Shown: positions 33,398 to 42,471 of the stretch, in pieces | Position numbering within the stretch: the stretch's first letter is position 1 | Layout: each line of letters opens with the position of its first letter | Origin: Azospira restricta | GTDB lineage: Bacteria > Pseudomonadota > Gammaproteobacteria > Burkholderiales > Rhodocyclaceae | Assembly (NCBI RefSeq): GCF_016858125.1 | Contig: NZ_CP064781.1 | Coordinates: forward strand, 1,364,001 to 1,428,000 | Direction of reading: 5' to 3' | DNA length: 64,000 nt | Program-made: the position numbers and the translations under genes | Notes under the pieces: generated by a model | Told to the model about the DNA's origin: nothing | The model's database searches: none | The model's input: the letters and a program-made list of their open reading frames with translations, nothing else

Positions 33398-33992
33398 GCC
33401 GCCGCCACACCTGCCAGCGCTCGCGGCCGGCGAAGACCGGCAGCGAGTCGCTCACCGGCTGGTCCTCCTCGCGCACGAACCACGGCGCGAGCAGCGCCTC
33501 GAGCGCCTCCGGCGCGATCGCGAAGGGCGGCCCCTTCGGCTCGTCGCCGAACAGGAAGAAGCCGGCCAGTGCGCCGCCCGGCGCCAGCAGCGCGTGCATG
33601 CGCCGGCCGTAGCCGGCCCACAGCTTGCGCGGCAGCGCGCACAGGAAGGCGCGTTCGTAGATCAGGTCGAACGGATGCGCCGGGGCGTAATCGAAGAAGT
33701 CGGCGCAGACCAGTTCGCCGGGCCAGTCGCCGAGCGTCTGCCGGGCGGCCGCGACTGCCGCCGCGGAGAAGTCGAGCGCCGTCACCTCCCAGCCGCGCCG
33801 CGCCAACCAGCCGGCCTCCCAGGCATGGCCGCAGCCCGGCACCAGCACGCGCGGGCGGTCGTCGCGCCGCGCCGCATAGGCGGCGAGCGCCGCCGGCACG
33901 CCGCCGGCGTTCCATGGCGTGACGCCCTCGTTGAAGCGCTTGTCCCAGAAATCGGGCAGCTCAGGACGCTGGTCGTCGGGTTTTCCGTTCAT
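33390..33992 (-). CDS. Thiopurine S-methyltransferase-like SAM-dependent methyltransferase
   Basis: A protein of 200 residues. It has [20 protein letters not shown] near the N-terminus and the SAM-binding stretch [28 protein letters not shown] (given by key parts VLVPGCG and VTALDFS), as in the TPMT family. Bacterial TPMT-like proteins methylate S, Se or Te compounds or other small thiols; the substrate here is unknown. Divergent from hemC. Confidence 0.85.
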   Translation of the reverse strand: MNGKPDDQRPELPDFWDKRFNEGVTPWNAGGVPAALAAYAARRDDRPRVLVPGCGHAWEAGWLARRGWEVTALDFSAAAVAAARQTLGDWPGELVCADFFDYAPAHPFDLIYERAFLCALPRKLWAGYGRRMHALLAPGGALAGFFLFGDEPKGPPFAIAPEALEALLAPWFVREEDQPVSDSLPVFAGRERWQVWRRLS

Positions 33993-34025
33993 CGCAATCG
34001 GCTTCTCTTCCTGTTCCGGTGGGCC

Positions 34026-34052
34026 TTGGCCGGCCGGCGGGCGTGATAAAAT
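34026..34052 (+). promoter_or_regulatory. Probable hemC promoter
   Basis: TAAAAT (34047-34052) is a good -10; TTGGCC (34026-34031) is a possible -35 with a short 15-base spacer. Located 50 bases before the hemC start. Confidence 0.4.
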
Positions 34053-34101
34053 CACACCTTGCCCTCGCCGGCCGCAAGGGCCTGATTTCGGAGATTCCGC
34101 C

Positions 34102-35058
34102 TTGAGTGTCAACGCTTCCAACGCTTCCGCACCGCGGAAAATTGTCATCGCCTCGCGCGAATCCCGCCTCGCCATGTGGCAGGCCGAGCATATTCGGGAT
34201 CGCCTGAGTGGTCTATGGGCCGGCGCCGAGGTCAGCATCCTCGGCATGACCACCAAGGGCGACCAGATCCTCGACCGGCCGCTGTCGCAGATCGGCGGCA
34301 AGGGTCTGTTCATCAAGGAACTGGAAGTGGCGATGCAGGAAGGCCGCGCCGACCTCGCCGTGCACTCGCTGAAGGACGTGCCGATGGAGATGCCGGAAGG
34401 CTTTTCGCTGACCGCCATCACCGCCCGCGAGAACCCGCGCGACGCCTTCGTCTCGAACAAGTACGCCGGCCTCGACGCGCTGCCGGCCGGCGCCGTCGTC
34501 GGCACCTCCAGCCTGCGCCGCGAGGCGATCCTGCGCGCCAAGTACCCGCAGCTGAAGATCGAGCCGCTGCGTGGCAACCTCGACACGCGGCTCAGGAAGC
34601 TCGACGAGGGCCAGTACGACGCGATCATCCTCGCCGCCGCCGGGCTGATCCGCCTCGGCCTCAAGGACCGGATCAAGGCCGTGCTGACGCCGGAGCAGTC
34701 GCTGCCGGCACCGGGGCAGGGCGCGCTGGGCATCGAGGTGCCGGCCGACCGCGCCGACGCCGCCGCCTGGGTGGCGCCGCTGAACGATCCCGACACCGCC
34801 TATTGCGTCACCGCCGAACGCGCCTTCTCGCGTGCCCTGGGCGGCAGCTGCCAGGTGCCGCTCGGCGGCTACGCGGTGATCGAGGACGGCCAGCTGTGGC
34901 TGCGCGGCTTCGTTGCCACGCCGGACGGCAAGGAAATGGTCGCCGACGAACTGCGCGGGCAGCCGGAAGACGCCGACACGATCGGTCGCGTGCTGGCGCA
35001 GCGGCTGCGCGACGAAGGCGCCGACGCAATCCTCGCCAAGCTCGCCGCCTGCGCCTGA
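34102..35058 (+). CDS. hemC: Porphobilinogen deaminase (hydroxymethylbilane synthase)
   Basis: A protein of 318 residues that condenses four porphobilinogen units. The dipyrromethane-cofactor Cys is residue 250 in [28 protein letters not shown] and [12 protein letters not shown] are present. The start is a TTG at 34102 with GGAG eight bases upstream; upstream in-frame ATGs would overlap the promoter and the divergent gene. The stop overlaps hemD (TGATG). First gene of hemC-hemD-hemX-hemY. Confidence 0.96.
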   Translation: MSVNASNASAPRKIVIASRESRLAMWQAEHIRDRLSGLWAGAEVSILGMTTKGDQILDRPLSQIGGKGLFIKELEVAMQEGRADLAVHSLKDVPMEMPEGFSLTAITARENPRDAFVSNKYAGLDALPAGAVVGTSSLRREAILRAKYPQLKIEPLRGNLDTRLRKLDEGQYDAIILAAAGLIRLGLKDRIKAVLTPEQSLPAPGQGALGIEVPADRADAAAWVAPLNDPDTAYCVTAERAFSRALGGSCQVPLGGYAVIEDGQLWLRGFVATPDGKEMVADELRGQPEDADTIGRVLAQRLRDEGADAILAKLAACA

Positions 35059-35849
35059 TGCCGGCGTCGCGCGGCCCGCTCGCCGGGCGGACGATCGTCG
35101 TCACCCGCCCGCGCGCGCAGGCCGACGCGCTGGCGGCGGCGATCCGCGCCGCCGGCGGCGAGCCCTTCGTCTTCCCGCTGCTGGAGATCGGCCCGGCGCC
35201 CGACCCGGCGCCGCTCGCCGCCGCTGTCGCGCGGCTGGCCGACTACGCGCTGGCCGTCTTCATCAGCCCCAACGCCGTCGATTACAGCCTGCCGGCGATC
35301 CTCGCCCGCGGCCCGTGGCCGGCCGCGCTGACGCCGGCGGCGGTCGGCCAGGGCACGGTGCGCGCGCTCGCCGCGCGGGGCATCGGCGGCACCGTCGCGC
35401 CGGTCGAGCGCTTCGATTCCGAGGCGCTGCTCGAACTGCCCGAATTGCAGGCCGACCGCCTCGCCGGCCGTCGCGTCGCGATCTTCCGCGGCGACGGCGG
35501 CCGCGAGCTGCTCGCCGACACGCTGCGCGAACGCGGCGCGACGGTCGACTGCATCCCCTGCTACGCGCGCAGCGCGCCCGCCGCCGGCGCCGCGCCGCTG
35601 CTCGCGCGCTGGCGCGAGGCCGGCATCGATGCGTTCACCGTGTCGAGCAGCGAGGGCCTGCGCTACCTGGTCGACATGCTCGACGGCGAGTGGCGCGTGC
35701 GCCTTGCGGCGACGCCGGTGTTCGTGCCGCACGCGCGCATCGCCGACAACGCGGCGGCGCTCGGGCTGGCCCGCGTCGTACTGACCGCGCCGGCCGATGC
35801 CGGCATCATCGAAGGCCTGTGCACGTATAATTGGCCGCACCATGACTGA
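35058..35849 (+). CDS. hemD: Uroporphyrinogen-III synthase
   Basis: A protein of 263 residues. HemD is poorly conserved, but position after hemC, length, the opening TIVVTRPRAQADALAAAI, FISPNAVDY and the C-terminal FTVSSSEGLRYLVDM fit the family. It cyclises hydroxymethylbilane with ring-D inversion. It overlaps hemC by one base and hemX by eight. Confidence 0.93.
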   Translation: MPASRGPLAGRTIVVTRPRAQADALAAAIRAAGGEPFVFPLLEIGPAPDPAPLAAAVARLADYALAVFISPNAVDYSLPAILARGPWPAALTPAAVGQGTVRALAARGIGGTVAPVERFDSEALLELPELQADRLAGRRVAIFRGDGGRELLADTLRERGATVDCIPCYARSAPAAGAAPLLARWREAGIDAFTVSSSEGLRYLVDMLDGEWRVRLAATPVFVPHARIADNAAALGLARVVLTAPADAGIIEGLCTYNWPHHD

Positions 35850-36912
35850 AGAATCCTTCCAGCCGGCGGCCGCGCCGGCGCCCGAAACGCCTGCCGCAAC
35901 GGCGCGTACGCCGGCGTGGCTCAATCCCTGGCTGCTGGTCGGCATCGTCGTCGTCGCGCTGTTCGCCTGGCAGTGGTTCGAAACCCGCCTGCGCCTCGCC
36001 GAGACGCAGCAGGAACTGGCGCGCCGCCTCGCCGAGAGCGATGGCGTCGCCAAGGAAAGCCGGCTGCTGGCGAAGCAGGCGCAGGACCAGCTGATGGCGC
36101 TGCAGGCCAAGTTCGGCGCGGTCGAGGCGCGGCTGGCCGAGTCGCAGAGCCAGCAGGCGGCGCTGGAAACGCTCTACCAGGACCTTGCGCGCAACCGCGA
36201 CGAATGGGCGCTGGCCGAGGTCGAGCAGGGGGTCACGCTCGCCGCGCAGCAACTGCAGCTGGCCGGCAACGTGCAGGGCGCGGTGCTCGCGCTGCAGGCC
36301 GCCGACGCGCGTCTCGCCGGCTCCTCGCGGCCGCAGTTCATCGGCCTGCGCAAGGCCTTCGCTCGCGACCTCGACCGGTTGAAGGCGCTGCCGCAGGTCG
36401 ACCTGCCGGGCATGAGCGTGCGCCTGGAGAGCGTCGTCACCGCGATCGACGCGCTGCCGCTGGCGGTCGACGTCCGCCCGCGCGAGGAGACCCGGCCGAA
36501 GCCGGAGCTCGCCGCGGACACGCCGGCCTGGCAGCGCCTGCTGCTCGACACCTGGCACGAGATGAAGGGGTTGGTGCGCATCCAGCGCTTCGACCGGGAC
36601 GAGCCGGTGCTGCTGGCGCCGGGGCAGGTCTTCTTCCTCCGCGAGAACCTCAAGCTGCGCCTGCTCAACGCGCGGCTGGCGATGCTCTCGCGCGACCAGT
36701 GGACCTTCCGCAACGAGCTGAAGGCGGCGCAGTCGCTGCTCGAGCGCCACTTCGACGGCCGCGACAAGTCGGTGCAGACGGCGCTCGGCGCGCTGCGCCA
36801 GCTCGGCGCCGCGGAGGTGAGCATCGAGCTGCCGACGCTCAACGAGAGCCTGTCGGCGATCCGCGGCTTCAAGGCGAACCGCGAACGCGAGGCGCGGGAC
36901 GGCCGCAAATGA
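35842..36912 (+). CDS. hemX: HemX-like membrane protein
   Basis: A protein of 356 residues: proline/alanine-rich cytoplasmic start, one membrane helix (about 30-46), a coiled-coil region (about 50-110) and a HemX-family domain to the C-terminus. HemX proteins are annotated as uroporphyrin-III methyltransferase-like, but lack the catalytic domain; their role is unclear. The position hemD-hemX-hemY is the usual one. Confidence 0.9.
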   Translation: MTEESFQPAAAPAPETPAATARTPAWLNPWLLVGIVVVALFAWQWFETRLRLAETQQELARRLAESDGVAKESRLLAKQAQDQLMALQAKFGAVEARLAESQSQQAALETLYQDLARNRDEWALAEVEQGVTLAAQQLQLAGNVQGAVLALQAADARLAGSSRPQFIGLRKAFARDLDRLKALPQVDLPGMSVRLESVVTAIDALPLAVDVRPREETRPKPELAADTPAWQRLLLDTWHEMKGLVRIQRFDRDEPVLLAPGQVFFLRENLKLRLLNARLAMLSRDQWTFRNELKAAQSLLERHFDGRDKSVQTALGALRQLGAAEVSIELPTLNESLSAIRGFKANREREARDGRK

Positions 36913-38090
36913 GGGGGCTGTTCTGGGTCCTGTCGCTGTTCGCGCTGGCGGTCGGCCTGTCGATGGCCGCCCGCTTCAACGATGGCTACCTGCTGCTGGT
37001 GCTGCCGCCGTGGCGCATGGAAGTGTCGCTGAATCTCGCCGTCGCCGTGCTGCTCGCCGGCTTCGTTCTGCTCTACCTGATCCTGCGCGGCATCGCGCTG
37101 ACGCTGGCCTTGCCCGGGCGCGTGCGCCAGTTCCGCGAACGGCGGCGGCAGGCGAAGGCCGCGGCCATCTTCCAGGAGGCGGTGCGCCTGCTCTTCGAGG
37201 GGCGCTTCGGGCACGCGCTGAAGCGCGCCGGCGAGGCGCATGCCGCCGGCGAGGCGCCGGGGCTGTCGGCGCTGATCGCGGCGCGCGCCGCGCAGCGCAT
37301 GCGCGAGTCGGGCAAGCAGCAGCAGTGGCTGGAGCGGGCGACCGCTGACGATGCGCGCACCGAGGCGGCGCGGCTGATGCTGGAGGCCGAGATGTGCCTC
37401 GACGAGCGCCGTTTCGAGGATGCGGTGGCGGTGCTTGCCCGCCTGCAGCAGCTGCACGGCCGCCACATCGCCGCGCTGCGCCTCGAGCTGCGTGCGCAGC
37501 AGGGCTGCGGCCAGTGGGACGAGGTGCTGCGTATCGTCCGCCTGCTCGAGAAGCGCGACGCGCTGCGCGGCGAGCTGGCGCGCGAGCTGAAGCTGAAGGC
37601 GCACCAGCAGAACCTTGTCCGCCGCTGCGGCGACCTGGCGCGGCTGCGCGCCTACCTCGACCGGGTGCCGGCTGCCGAGCTGGGCGGGCGCGTGGTGCAG
37701 GCGGCGGCGCAGGCGCTGGATGCACTCGGCGCACACGAGGATGCGCGCCGCCAGCTCGAGCGCCAGCTCGAGCGCGAATGGGACGCCGCGCTGGTCGAGT
37801 GCTACGGCCGCGGCGACGGGGACGCGGCGGAGCTGACGGCGCGCCTCGCGCGCGCCGAGGACTGGCTGCAGCGGCATCCGCGCGAGGCGGCGCTGCTCGT
37901 CGCGCTGGGCCGGCTGTGCGCGCGCCTGCAGCTGTGGGGCAAGGCGCAGAGCTATCTGGAGGCGTCGCTGTCGATCGCCGATACGCGCGACGCGCATCTC
38001 GAACTGGCGCGCCTCGCCGACGCGCTCGGCCGCGAGGGCGAGGCCAATCGTCACTATCGACTGGCGGCCGGCTTGCCGGCGGCGGCCTGA
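36909..38090 (+). CDS. hemY: HemY-like membrane TPR protein
   Basis: A protein of 393 residues with two membrane helices (about 3-21 and 42-62; N-terminal HemY domain with FNDGYLLLVLPPWRMEVS) followed by TPR-like helical repeats (about 90-390). This is the proteobacterial HemY, not the protoporphyrinogen oxidase of the same name in Gram-positives. Role in heme synthesis is inferred from conserved position. Overlaps hemX by four bases. Confidence 0.91.
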   Translation: MRGLFWVLSLFALAVGLSMAARFNDGYLLLVLPPWRMEVSLNLAVAVLLAGFVLLYLILRGIALTLALPGRVRQFRERRRQAKAAAIFQEAVRLLFEGRFGHALKRAGEAHAAGEAPGLSALIAARAAQRMRESGKQQQWLERATADDARTEAARLMLEAEMCLDERRFEDAVAVLARLQQLHGRHIAALRLELRAQQGCGQWDEVLRIVRLLEKRDALRGELARELKLKAHQQNLVRRCGDLARLRAYLDRVPAAELGGRVVQAAAQALDALGAHEDARRQLERQLEREWDAALVECYGRGDGDAAELTARLARAEDWLQRHPREAALLVALGRLCARLQLWGKAQSYLEASLSIADTRDAHLELARLADALGREGEANRHYRLAAGLPAAA

Positions 38091-38112
38091 GCGGCACACG
38101 GAGGAGCGGACC

Positions 38113-38349
38113 ATGCTGAATCTCGACCTGCGGAAAATCTACCGCTTCGCGCCGGTGGCGCTGAAACCTGCCGAGCCCTTGCCGATCGGCGCGATGTACT
38201 ACTACGAGTGCCTCGACTGCCAGGGCATCGTCAATTCGGTACCGCATACCCCGGCGCAATGCCCCTGCGGCAACCTCTCCGGCGCCGCCGGCAAGGTCGA
38301 GATCCGCGACCCGAATCGCCTGCGCGTGATGACCGGCAAGCTCAAGTAA
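38113..38349 (+). CDS. Small protein with zinc-ribbon-like cysteines
   Basis: A protein of 78 residues with a good ribosome-binding site (CGGAGGAG). The middle carries CLDC and CPCG about 15 residues apart, a zinc-ribbon-like arrangement preceded by YYYE. No membrane segment. I do not recognise the family. It starts 22 bases after hemY and is probably cotranscribed with the hem genes. Confidence 0.75.
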   Translation: MLNLDLRKIYRFAPVALKPAEPLPIGAMYYYECLDCQGIVNSVPHTPAQCPCGNLSGAAGKVEIRDPNRLRVMTGKLK

Positions 38350-38517
38350 GCGCCTGCCCGACGCACGCCGCATCGCCGGTCGCGCCCGGCACTGACCTCA
38401 TTTTCCCGTCATCGCCGCTTGCTTGCGCCGGTTTGCCGCGCGCATACTTTTTCCGTGTCCTGCCGCCGGGAAGCGCCGGCGGCACGGCCTACCCTCCATG
38501 TCTGGGAGCCGACGGCG

Positions 38518-40167
38518 ATGCGGGCTCGGGTGCTGCGGTGGCTGCTGGGATGTCTTCTCCTCGCCGGGGCGGTCGCTGCACAGGCCGACCAGGCGGCGCC
38601 GGAGAGCGTCATCGATTTCCAGTTGCGCTGGCACCACCAGTTCCAGTTCGCCGGCTACTACGCTGCGCTGGAGAAAGGCTTCTACCGCGAGGAGGGGCTC
38701 GAGGTGCGGATCCATGCCGGCTCGCCGGGGCGGCAGCCGGTCAAGGAAGTGCTCGCCGGCCGCGCGCAGTACGCCGAGGGCAACAGCGAGATCCTCCATC
38801 AGCGCCTGCTCGGCCAGCCGCTGGTGGCGCTGGCGGCGATCTTCCAGCATTCGCCGTCGGTGCTGATCGCGCGCCGCGATTCCGGAATCGCGTCGGCGCA
38901 CGACCTGATCGGCAAGCGGGTGATGCTGATGGACGGCAACGCCGACGCCGACTTCCTGACGATGCTGCTGAACGAGGGCATCTCGCCGTCGCAGGTCAAC
39001 ATCCTGCCGAGCAGCTACGACTTCAACGACCTGCTCAGCGGCAAGGTCGACGCGTTCAACTCCTACCTGACCAACGAGCCGTTCTACCTGCGTCAGCAGC
39101 AGGTGGACTTCACCGTGATCGATCCGCGCAGCTACCGCGTCGACTTCTACAGCGACGTGCTGTTTACGAGCGAGGCCGAGGTGCGCGACAACCCGGCGCG
39201 GGTCCAGGCCTTCCGCCGCGCGACGCTGAAGGGCTGGCGTTACGCGATGGAGCATCCGGCGGAAATCATCGATCTGCTGCTCGCCAAGTACGGCGTCAGC
39301 AAGTCGCGCGAACACCTGGAGTTCGAGGCGGCGGCGATGCGCAGCCTGATCCTGCCCGACCTGATCGAGATCGGCCACATGAATCCGGGGCGCTGGCAGC
39401 ACATGGCCGACGCGTTCATCAAGGCCGGCCTGGTCAAATCGCAGGCGGCGCTGGCGGGTTTCGTCTACGACCCGCGGCCGCCGGCGGCGCCGGCCTGGGT
39501 GGTGCCGGTGCTGCTCGGCGCGCTGCTCGCGGTCGGCGCGGTGCTCTCCGTCGCCGGCTATTTCATCCGCGTCAACCGCCGCCTGCTGTCGGTCGACGCG
39601 CAGCTGCGTGAAGCCAACGAGCGGCTGGTCGCCAACCTCGCCGAGATCAGCGCATTGCACAAGCAGCTGCAGGAGCAGGCGGTGCACGACCCGCTGACCG
39701 GGCTCTACAACCGCCGCTACCTGGATGAGGTGCTCGAGCGCGAGCTGGCGCGCGCGGTGCGCGAAGGCTATCCGGTCAGCGTCGCGATGATCGACCTCGA
39801 CCACTTCAAGGCGGTGAACGACACCTACGGCCACAAGGCCGGCGACCGCGTGCTGCAGGCGCTGGGCCGGCTGCTGCACGAGCAGGCGCGCGAGGGCGAC
39901 GTGCCCTGCCGCTTCGGCGGCGAGGAATTCGTGCTGGTGCTGCCGCGGATGGCCGGGGACAATGCCCGCCGCCGCGCCGAACAGTGGCGCGAGGCCTTTG
40001 CCGCGCAGGCGACGCGGCACGGCGAGATCGAGATCCACTGCACGATGTCGGTCGGGCTCGCCACCTATCCGGGCGACGCGACCAGCGCCGAAGGCCTGCT
40101 CGCCGGTGCCGACCGCGCGCTGTACCGGGCCAAGGCCGGCGGCCGCAATCGCGTCGAGGCGGCCTGA
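38518..40167 (+). CDS. NMT1/THI5-like periplasmic-binding domain fused to GGDEF diguanylate cyclase
   Basis: A protein of 549 residues: signal peptide (about 1-20), a substrate-binding domain of the NMT1/THI5-like type (about 25-320; LRWHHQFQFAGYYAALEKGFYREEGL), a membrane helix (about 328-350), a short coiled coil and a GGDEF domain (about 385-545) with active-site GGEEF at 467-471 and an RxxD inhibitory site (REGD) just before it. It should make c-di-GMP in response to a periplasmic ligand, perhaps a pyrimidine or amine, as for NMT1 proteins (inference). ATG 38518 sits right before the signal peptide. Confidence 0.92.
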   Translation: MRARVLRWLLGCLLLAGAVAAQADQAAPESVIDFQLRWHHQFQFAGYYAALEKGFYREEGLEVRIHAGSPGRQPVKEVLAGRAQYAEGNSEILHQRLLGQPLVALAAIFQHSPSVLIARRDSGIASAHDLIGKRVMLMDGNADADFLTMLLNEGISPSQVNILPSSYDFNDLLSGKVDAFNSYLTNEPFYLRQQQVDFTVIDPRSYRVDFYSDVLFTSEAEVRDNPARVQAFRRATLKGWRYAMEHPAEIIDLLLAKYGVSKSREHLEFEAAAMRSLILPDLIEIGHMNPGRWQHMADAFIKAGLVKSQAALAGFVYDPRPPAAPAWVVPVLLGALLAVGAVLSVAGYFIRVNRRLLSVDAQLREANERLVANLAEISALHKQLQEQAVHDPLTGLYNRRYLDEVLERELARAVREGYPVSVAMIDLDHFKAVNDTYGHKAGDRVLQALGRLLHEQAREGDVPCRFGGEEFVLVLPRMAGDNARRRAEQWREAFAAQATRHGEIEIHCTMSVGLATYPGDATSAEGLLAGADRALYRAKAGGRNRVEAA

Positions 40168-40177
40168 GCAGCGACGC

Positions 40178-41080
40178 TCAGACCCAGTCGCGCGGCGGCA
40201 GGTATTTCTCGTACAGCTCGGCTTCCGGCGTGCCGGCCTCCGGCCGCCAGTCGTAGCGCCACTTCACCAGCGGCGGCAGCGACATCAGGATCGATTCGGT
40301 GCGCCCGCCGGACTGCAGGCCGAACAGCGTGCCGCGGTCCCAGACCAGGTTGAACTCGACGTAGCGGCCGCGGCGATAGGCCTGGAAGTCGCGCTCGCGC
40401 TCGCCATACGGTATGTCGCGGCGCTTCGCGAGGATCGGCAGGTAGGCTGTCGTGAACGCGTCGCCGACCGCCTGCGTCAGCGCGAAGCAGCGCTCGAAGC
40501 CGCCTTCGTTCAGGTCGTCGAAGAAGACGCCGCCGACACCGCGCGGCTCGTTGCGGTGCTTCAGGAAGAAGTACTCGTCGCACCATTGCTTGTACTTCGC
40601 ATGCACGCCGGCGCCGAACGGCGCCAGCGCCGCCCGGCAGGTGGCATGGAAGTGGCGCACGTCCTCCTCGACCGCGTAATACGGCGTCAGGTCCATGCCG
40701 CCGCCGAACCACCAGACGTCGTCCTCGCCGTCCTTGCGGGCGACGAAGCAGCGGACGTTCATGTGCGCCGTCGGACAGTACGGATTCTCCGGGTGCAGCA
40801 CCAGCGAGACGCCCATCGCCTCCCAGGCGCGGCCGGCGAGTTGCGGGCGCACGGCGGTGGCCGAGGCGGGCAGCGAGGTGCCGGTGACGTGCGAGAAATT
40901 GACGCCGCCGCGCTCGAAGAAGTTGCCCTGCTCGATCAGCCGCGAGACGCCGCCGCCGCCCTCCGGACGCTGCCAGGAATCGCTGCGGAAGGGCTGGCCG
41001 TCGACGGCCTCCAGTTCGGCGACGATGCGCGACTGCAGGCCGGTGAAGTAGTCCTTGAGGCGAGTGGTGTCGATCGACAT
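40178..41080 (-). CDS. hemF: Oxygen-dependent coproporphyrinogen-III oxidase
   Basis: A protein of 300 residues, standard HemF length, that converts coproporphyrinogen III to protoporphyrinogen IX using O2. Family motifs: [24 protein letters not shown] (key parts GGGGVSR and FERGGVNFS), [25 protein letters not shown] and [12 protein letters not shown]. The start has GGAG upstream. A strong terminator-like stem with a T-run ends only about 16 bases before the ATG, so expression may depend on readthrough from purD. Confidence 0.96.
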   Translation of the reverse strand: MSIDTTRLKDYFTGLQSRIVAELEAVDGQPFRSDSWQRPEGGGGVSRLIEQGNFFERGGVNFSHVTGTSLPASATAVRPQLAGRAWEAMGVSLVLHPENPYCPTAHMNVRCFVARKDGEDDVWWFGGGMDLTPYYAVEEDVRHFHATCRAALAPFGAGVHAKYKQWCDEYFFLKHRNEPRGVGGVFFDDLNEGGFERCFALTQAVGDAFTTAYLPILAKRRDIPYGERERDFQAYRRGRYVEFNLVWDRGTLFGLQSGGRTESILMSLPPLVKWRYDWRPEAGTPEAELYEKYLPPRDWV

Positions 41081-41095
41081 TGCATCTCCGTGGGC

Positions 41096-41132
41096 AAAAA
41101 AACGGGCGGTCCGAAGCTTCCTTCGGCCGCCC
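41096..41132 (-). terminator. Terminator or attenuator between purD and hemF
   Basis: On the minus strand GGGCGG-CCGAAG (41132-41121) pairs with CTTCGG-A-CCGCCC (41116-41104), with one bulged base, followed by seven T (41102-41096). This is a strong intrinsic terminator for purD, but no hemF promoter is visible between it and the hemF start, so it may act as an attenuator. Confidence 0.85.
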
Positions 41133-41178
41133 TCGTCCGATTTGGTTCCGGTCTGGCGGGCGTTCGCGCGCTAGCCGC

Positions 41179-42456
41179 TCACCGCGCTACTGCACGGTGG
41201 CCAATATCCTTGCGGAACTGCATGCCGTCCCAGCTGATCGCGGCGGCCGCCTCGTAGGCGCGCTTCTGCGCGAGCTTGACGTTCTCGCCGAGCGCCGTGA
41301 CGCAGAGCACGCGGCCGCCGCTGGTGACGACCTGGCCGTCCTTGTCGGCGGTGCCGGCGTGGAAGACGTGCGCGTCCTCGCCGAAGCTGTTGCCGGCCGG
41401 CAGCCCGAGGATGACGTCGCCCTTCTGCGGCGTGTCCGGATAGTTGGCGGCGGCGAGCACGACGCCGAGCGCGACGCGGCGGTCCCACTCGGCCTCGACC
41501 TGGTCGAGCGTGCCGGCGACGGCGTGTTCGAGCAGGTCGGCCAGGTTCGACTTCAGCCGCATCATGATCGGCTGCGTTTCCGGGTCGCCCATGCGGCAGT
41601 TGAACTCCAGCGTCTTGACGCTGCCGTCCTTGCCGATCATCAGGCCGGCGTAGAGGAAGCCGGTGTAGGGGATGCCGTCCTTCATCATGCCCTGCACCGT
41701 CGGCAGGATGATCTCGCGCATCGCCTTGCCGTGGATCTCCGGCGTGACGACCGGCGCCGGCGAGTAGGCGCCCATGCCGCCGGTGTTGGGGCCGGTGTCG
41801 CCGTCGCCGATGCGCTTGTGGTCCTGGCTGGACGCGAGCGCCAGCACGTTCTTGCCGTCGACCATGACGATGAAGCTGGCTTCCTCGCCGTCGAGGAACT
41901 CCTCGATGACGACGCGGGCGCCGGCGTCGCCCAGCTTGTTGCCGGCGAGCATGTCGTCGACGGCGGCGTGCGCTTCTGCCAGCGTCATGGCGACGACGAC
42001 GCCCTTGCCGGCGGCCAGCCCGTCGGCCTTGATGACGATCGGCGCGCCCATGCGGTCGATGTAGGCGTGCGCGGCGGCGGTGTCGGAGAAGGTCTCGAAG
42101 GCCGCGGTCGGAATCTTGTGCCGGGCCATGAAGCGCTTGGCGAAGTCCTTCGACGATTCGAGCTGTGCCGCTTCCTTGGTCGGCCCGAAGATCTTCAGGC
42201 CGCGGGCGCGGAAGACGTTGACGACGCCGGCGGCGAGCGGGGCCTCCGGGCCGACGACGGTGAGATGCACGCCTTCCATCTCGGCGAAGTCGGCGAGCGC
42301 TGCCGGGTCGGTGATGTTGACGTTCTGCAGCTCGTGCTCGCGCGCCGTGCCGGCGTTGCCGGGGGCGACGAAGACCTTCTGCAGGCCGGGCGTCTTGGCC
42401 AGGCGCCAGGCCAGCGCGTGCTCGCGGCCGCCGGAACCGATGACGAGGAGTTTCAT
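41179..42456 (-). CDS. purD: Phosphoribosylamine-glycine ligase
   Basis: A protein of 425 residues for the second step of purine synthesis (GAR synthetase). The N-terminal MKLLVIGSGGREHALAW, ATP-grasp features KADGLAAGKGVV and EEFLDGEEASF, and ENCRMGDPETQ-like EFNCRMGDPETQ are all present. Follows purH with a 15-base gap in a dusB-fis-purH-purD operon. Confidence 0.97.
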   Translation of the reverse strand: MKLLVIGSGGREHALAWRLAKTPGLQKVFVAPGNAGTAREHELQNVNITDPAALADFAEMEGVHLTVVGPEAPLAAGVVNVFRARGLKIFGPTKEAAQLESSKDFAKRFMARHKIPTAAFETFSDTAAAHAYIDRMGAPIVIKADGLAAGKGVVVAMTLAEAHAAVDDMLAGNKLGDAGARVVIEEFLDGEEASFIVMVDGKNVLALASSQDHKRIGDGDTGPNTGGMGAYSPAPVVTPEIHGKAMREIILPTVQGMMKDGIPYTGFLYAGLMIGKDGSVKTLEFNCRMGDPETQPIMMRLKSNLADLLEHAVAGTLDQVEAEWDRRVALGVVLAAANYPDTPQKGDVILGLPAGNSFGEDAHVFHAGTADKDGQVVTSGGRVLCVTALGENVKLAQKRAYEAAAAISWDGMQFRKDIGHRAVAR

Positions 42457-42471
42457 ATGGCTTCTCTCAGA

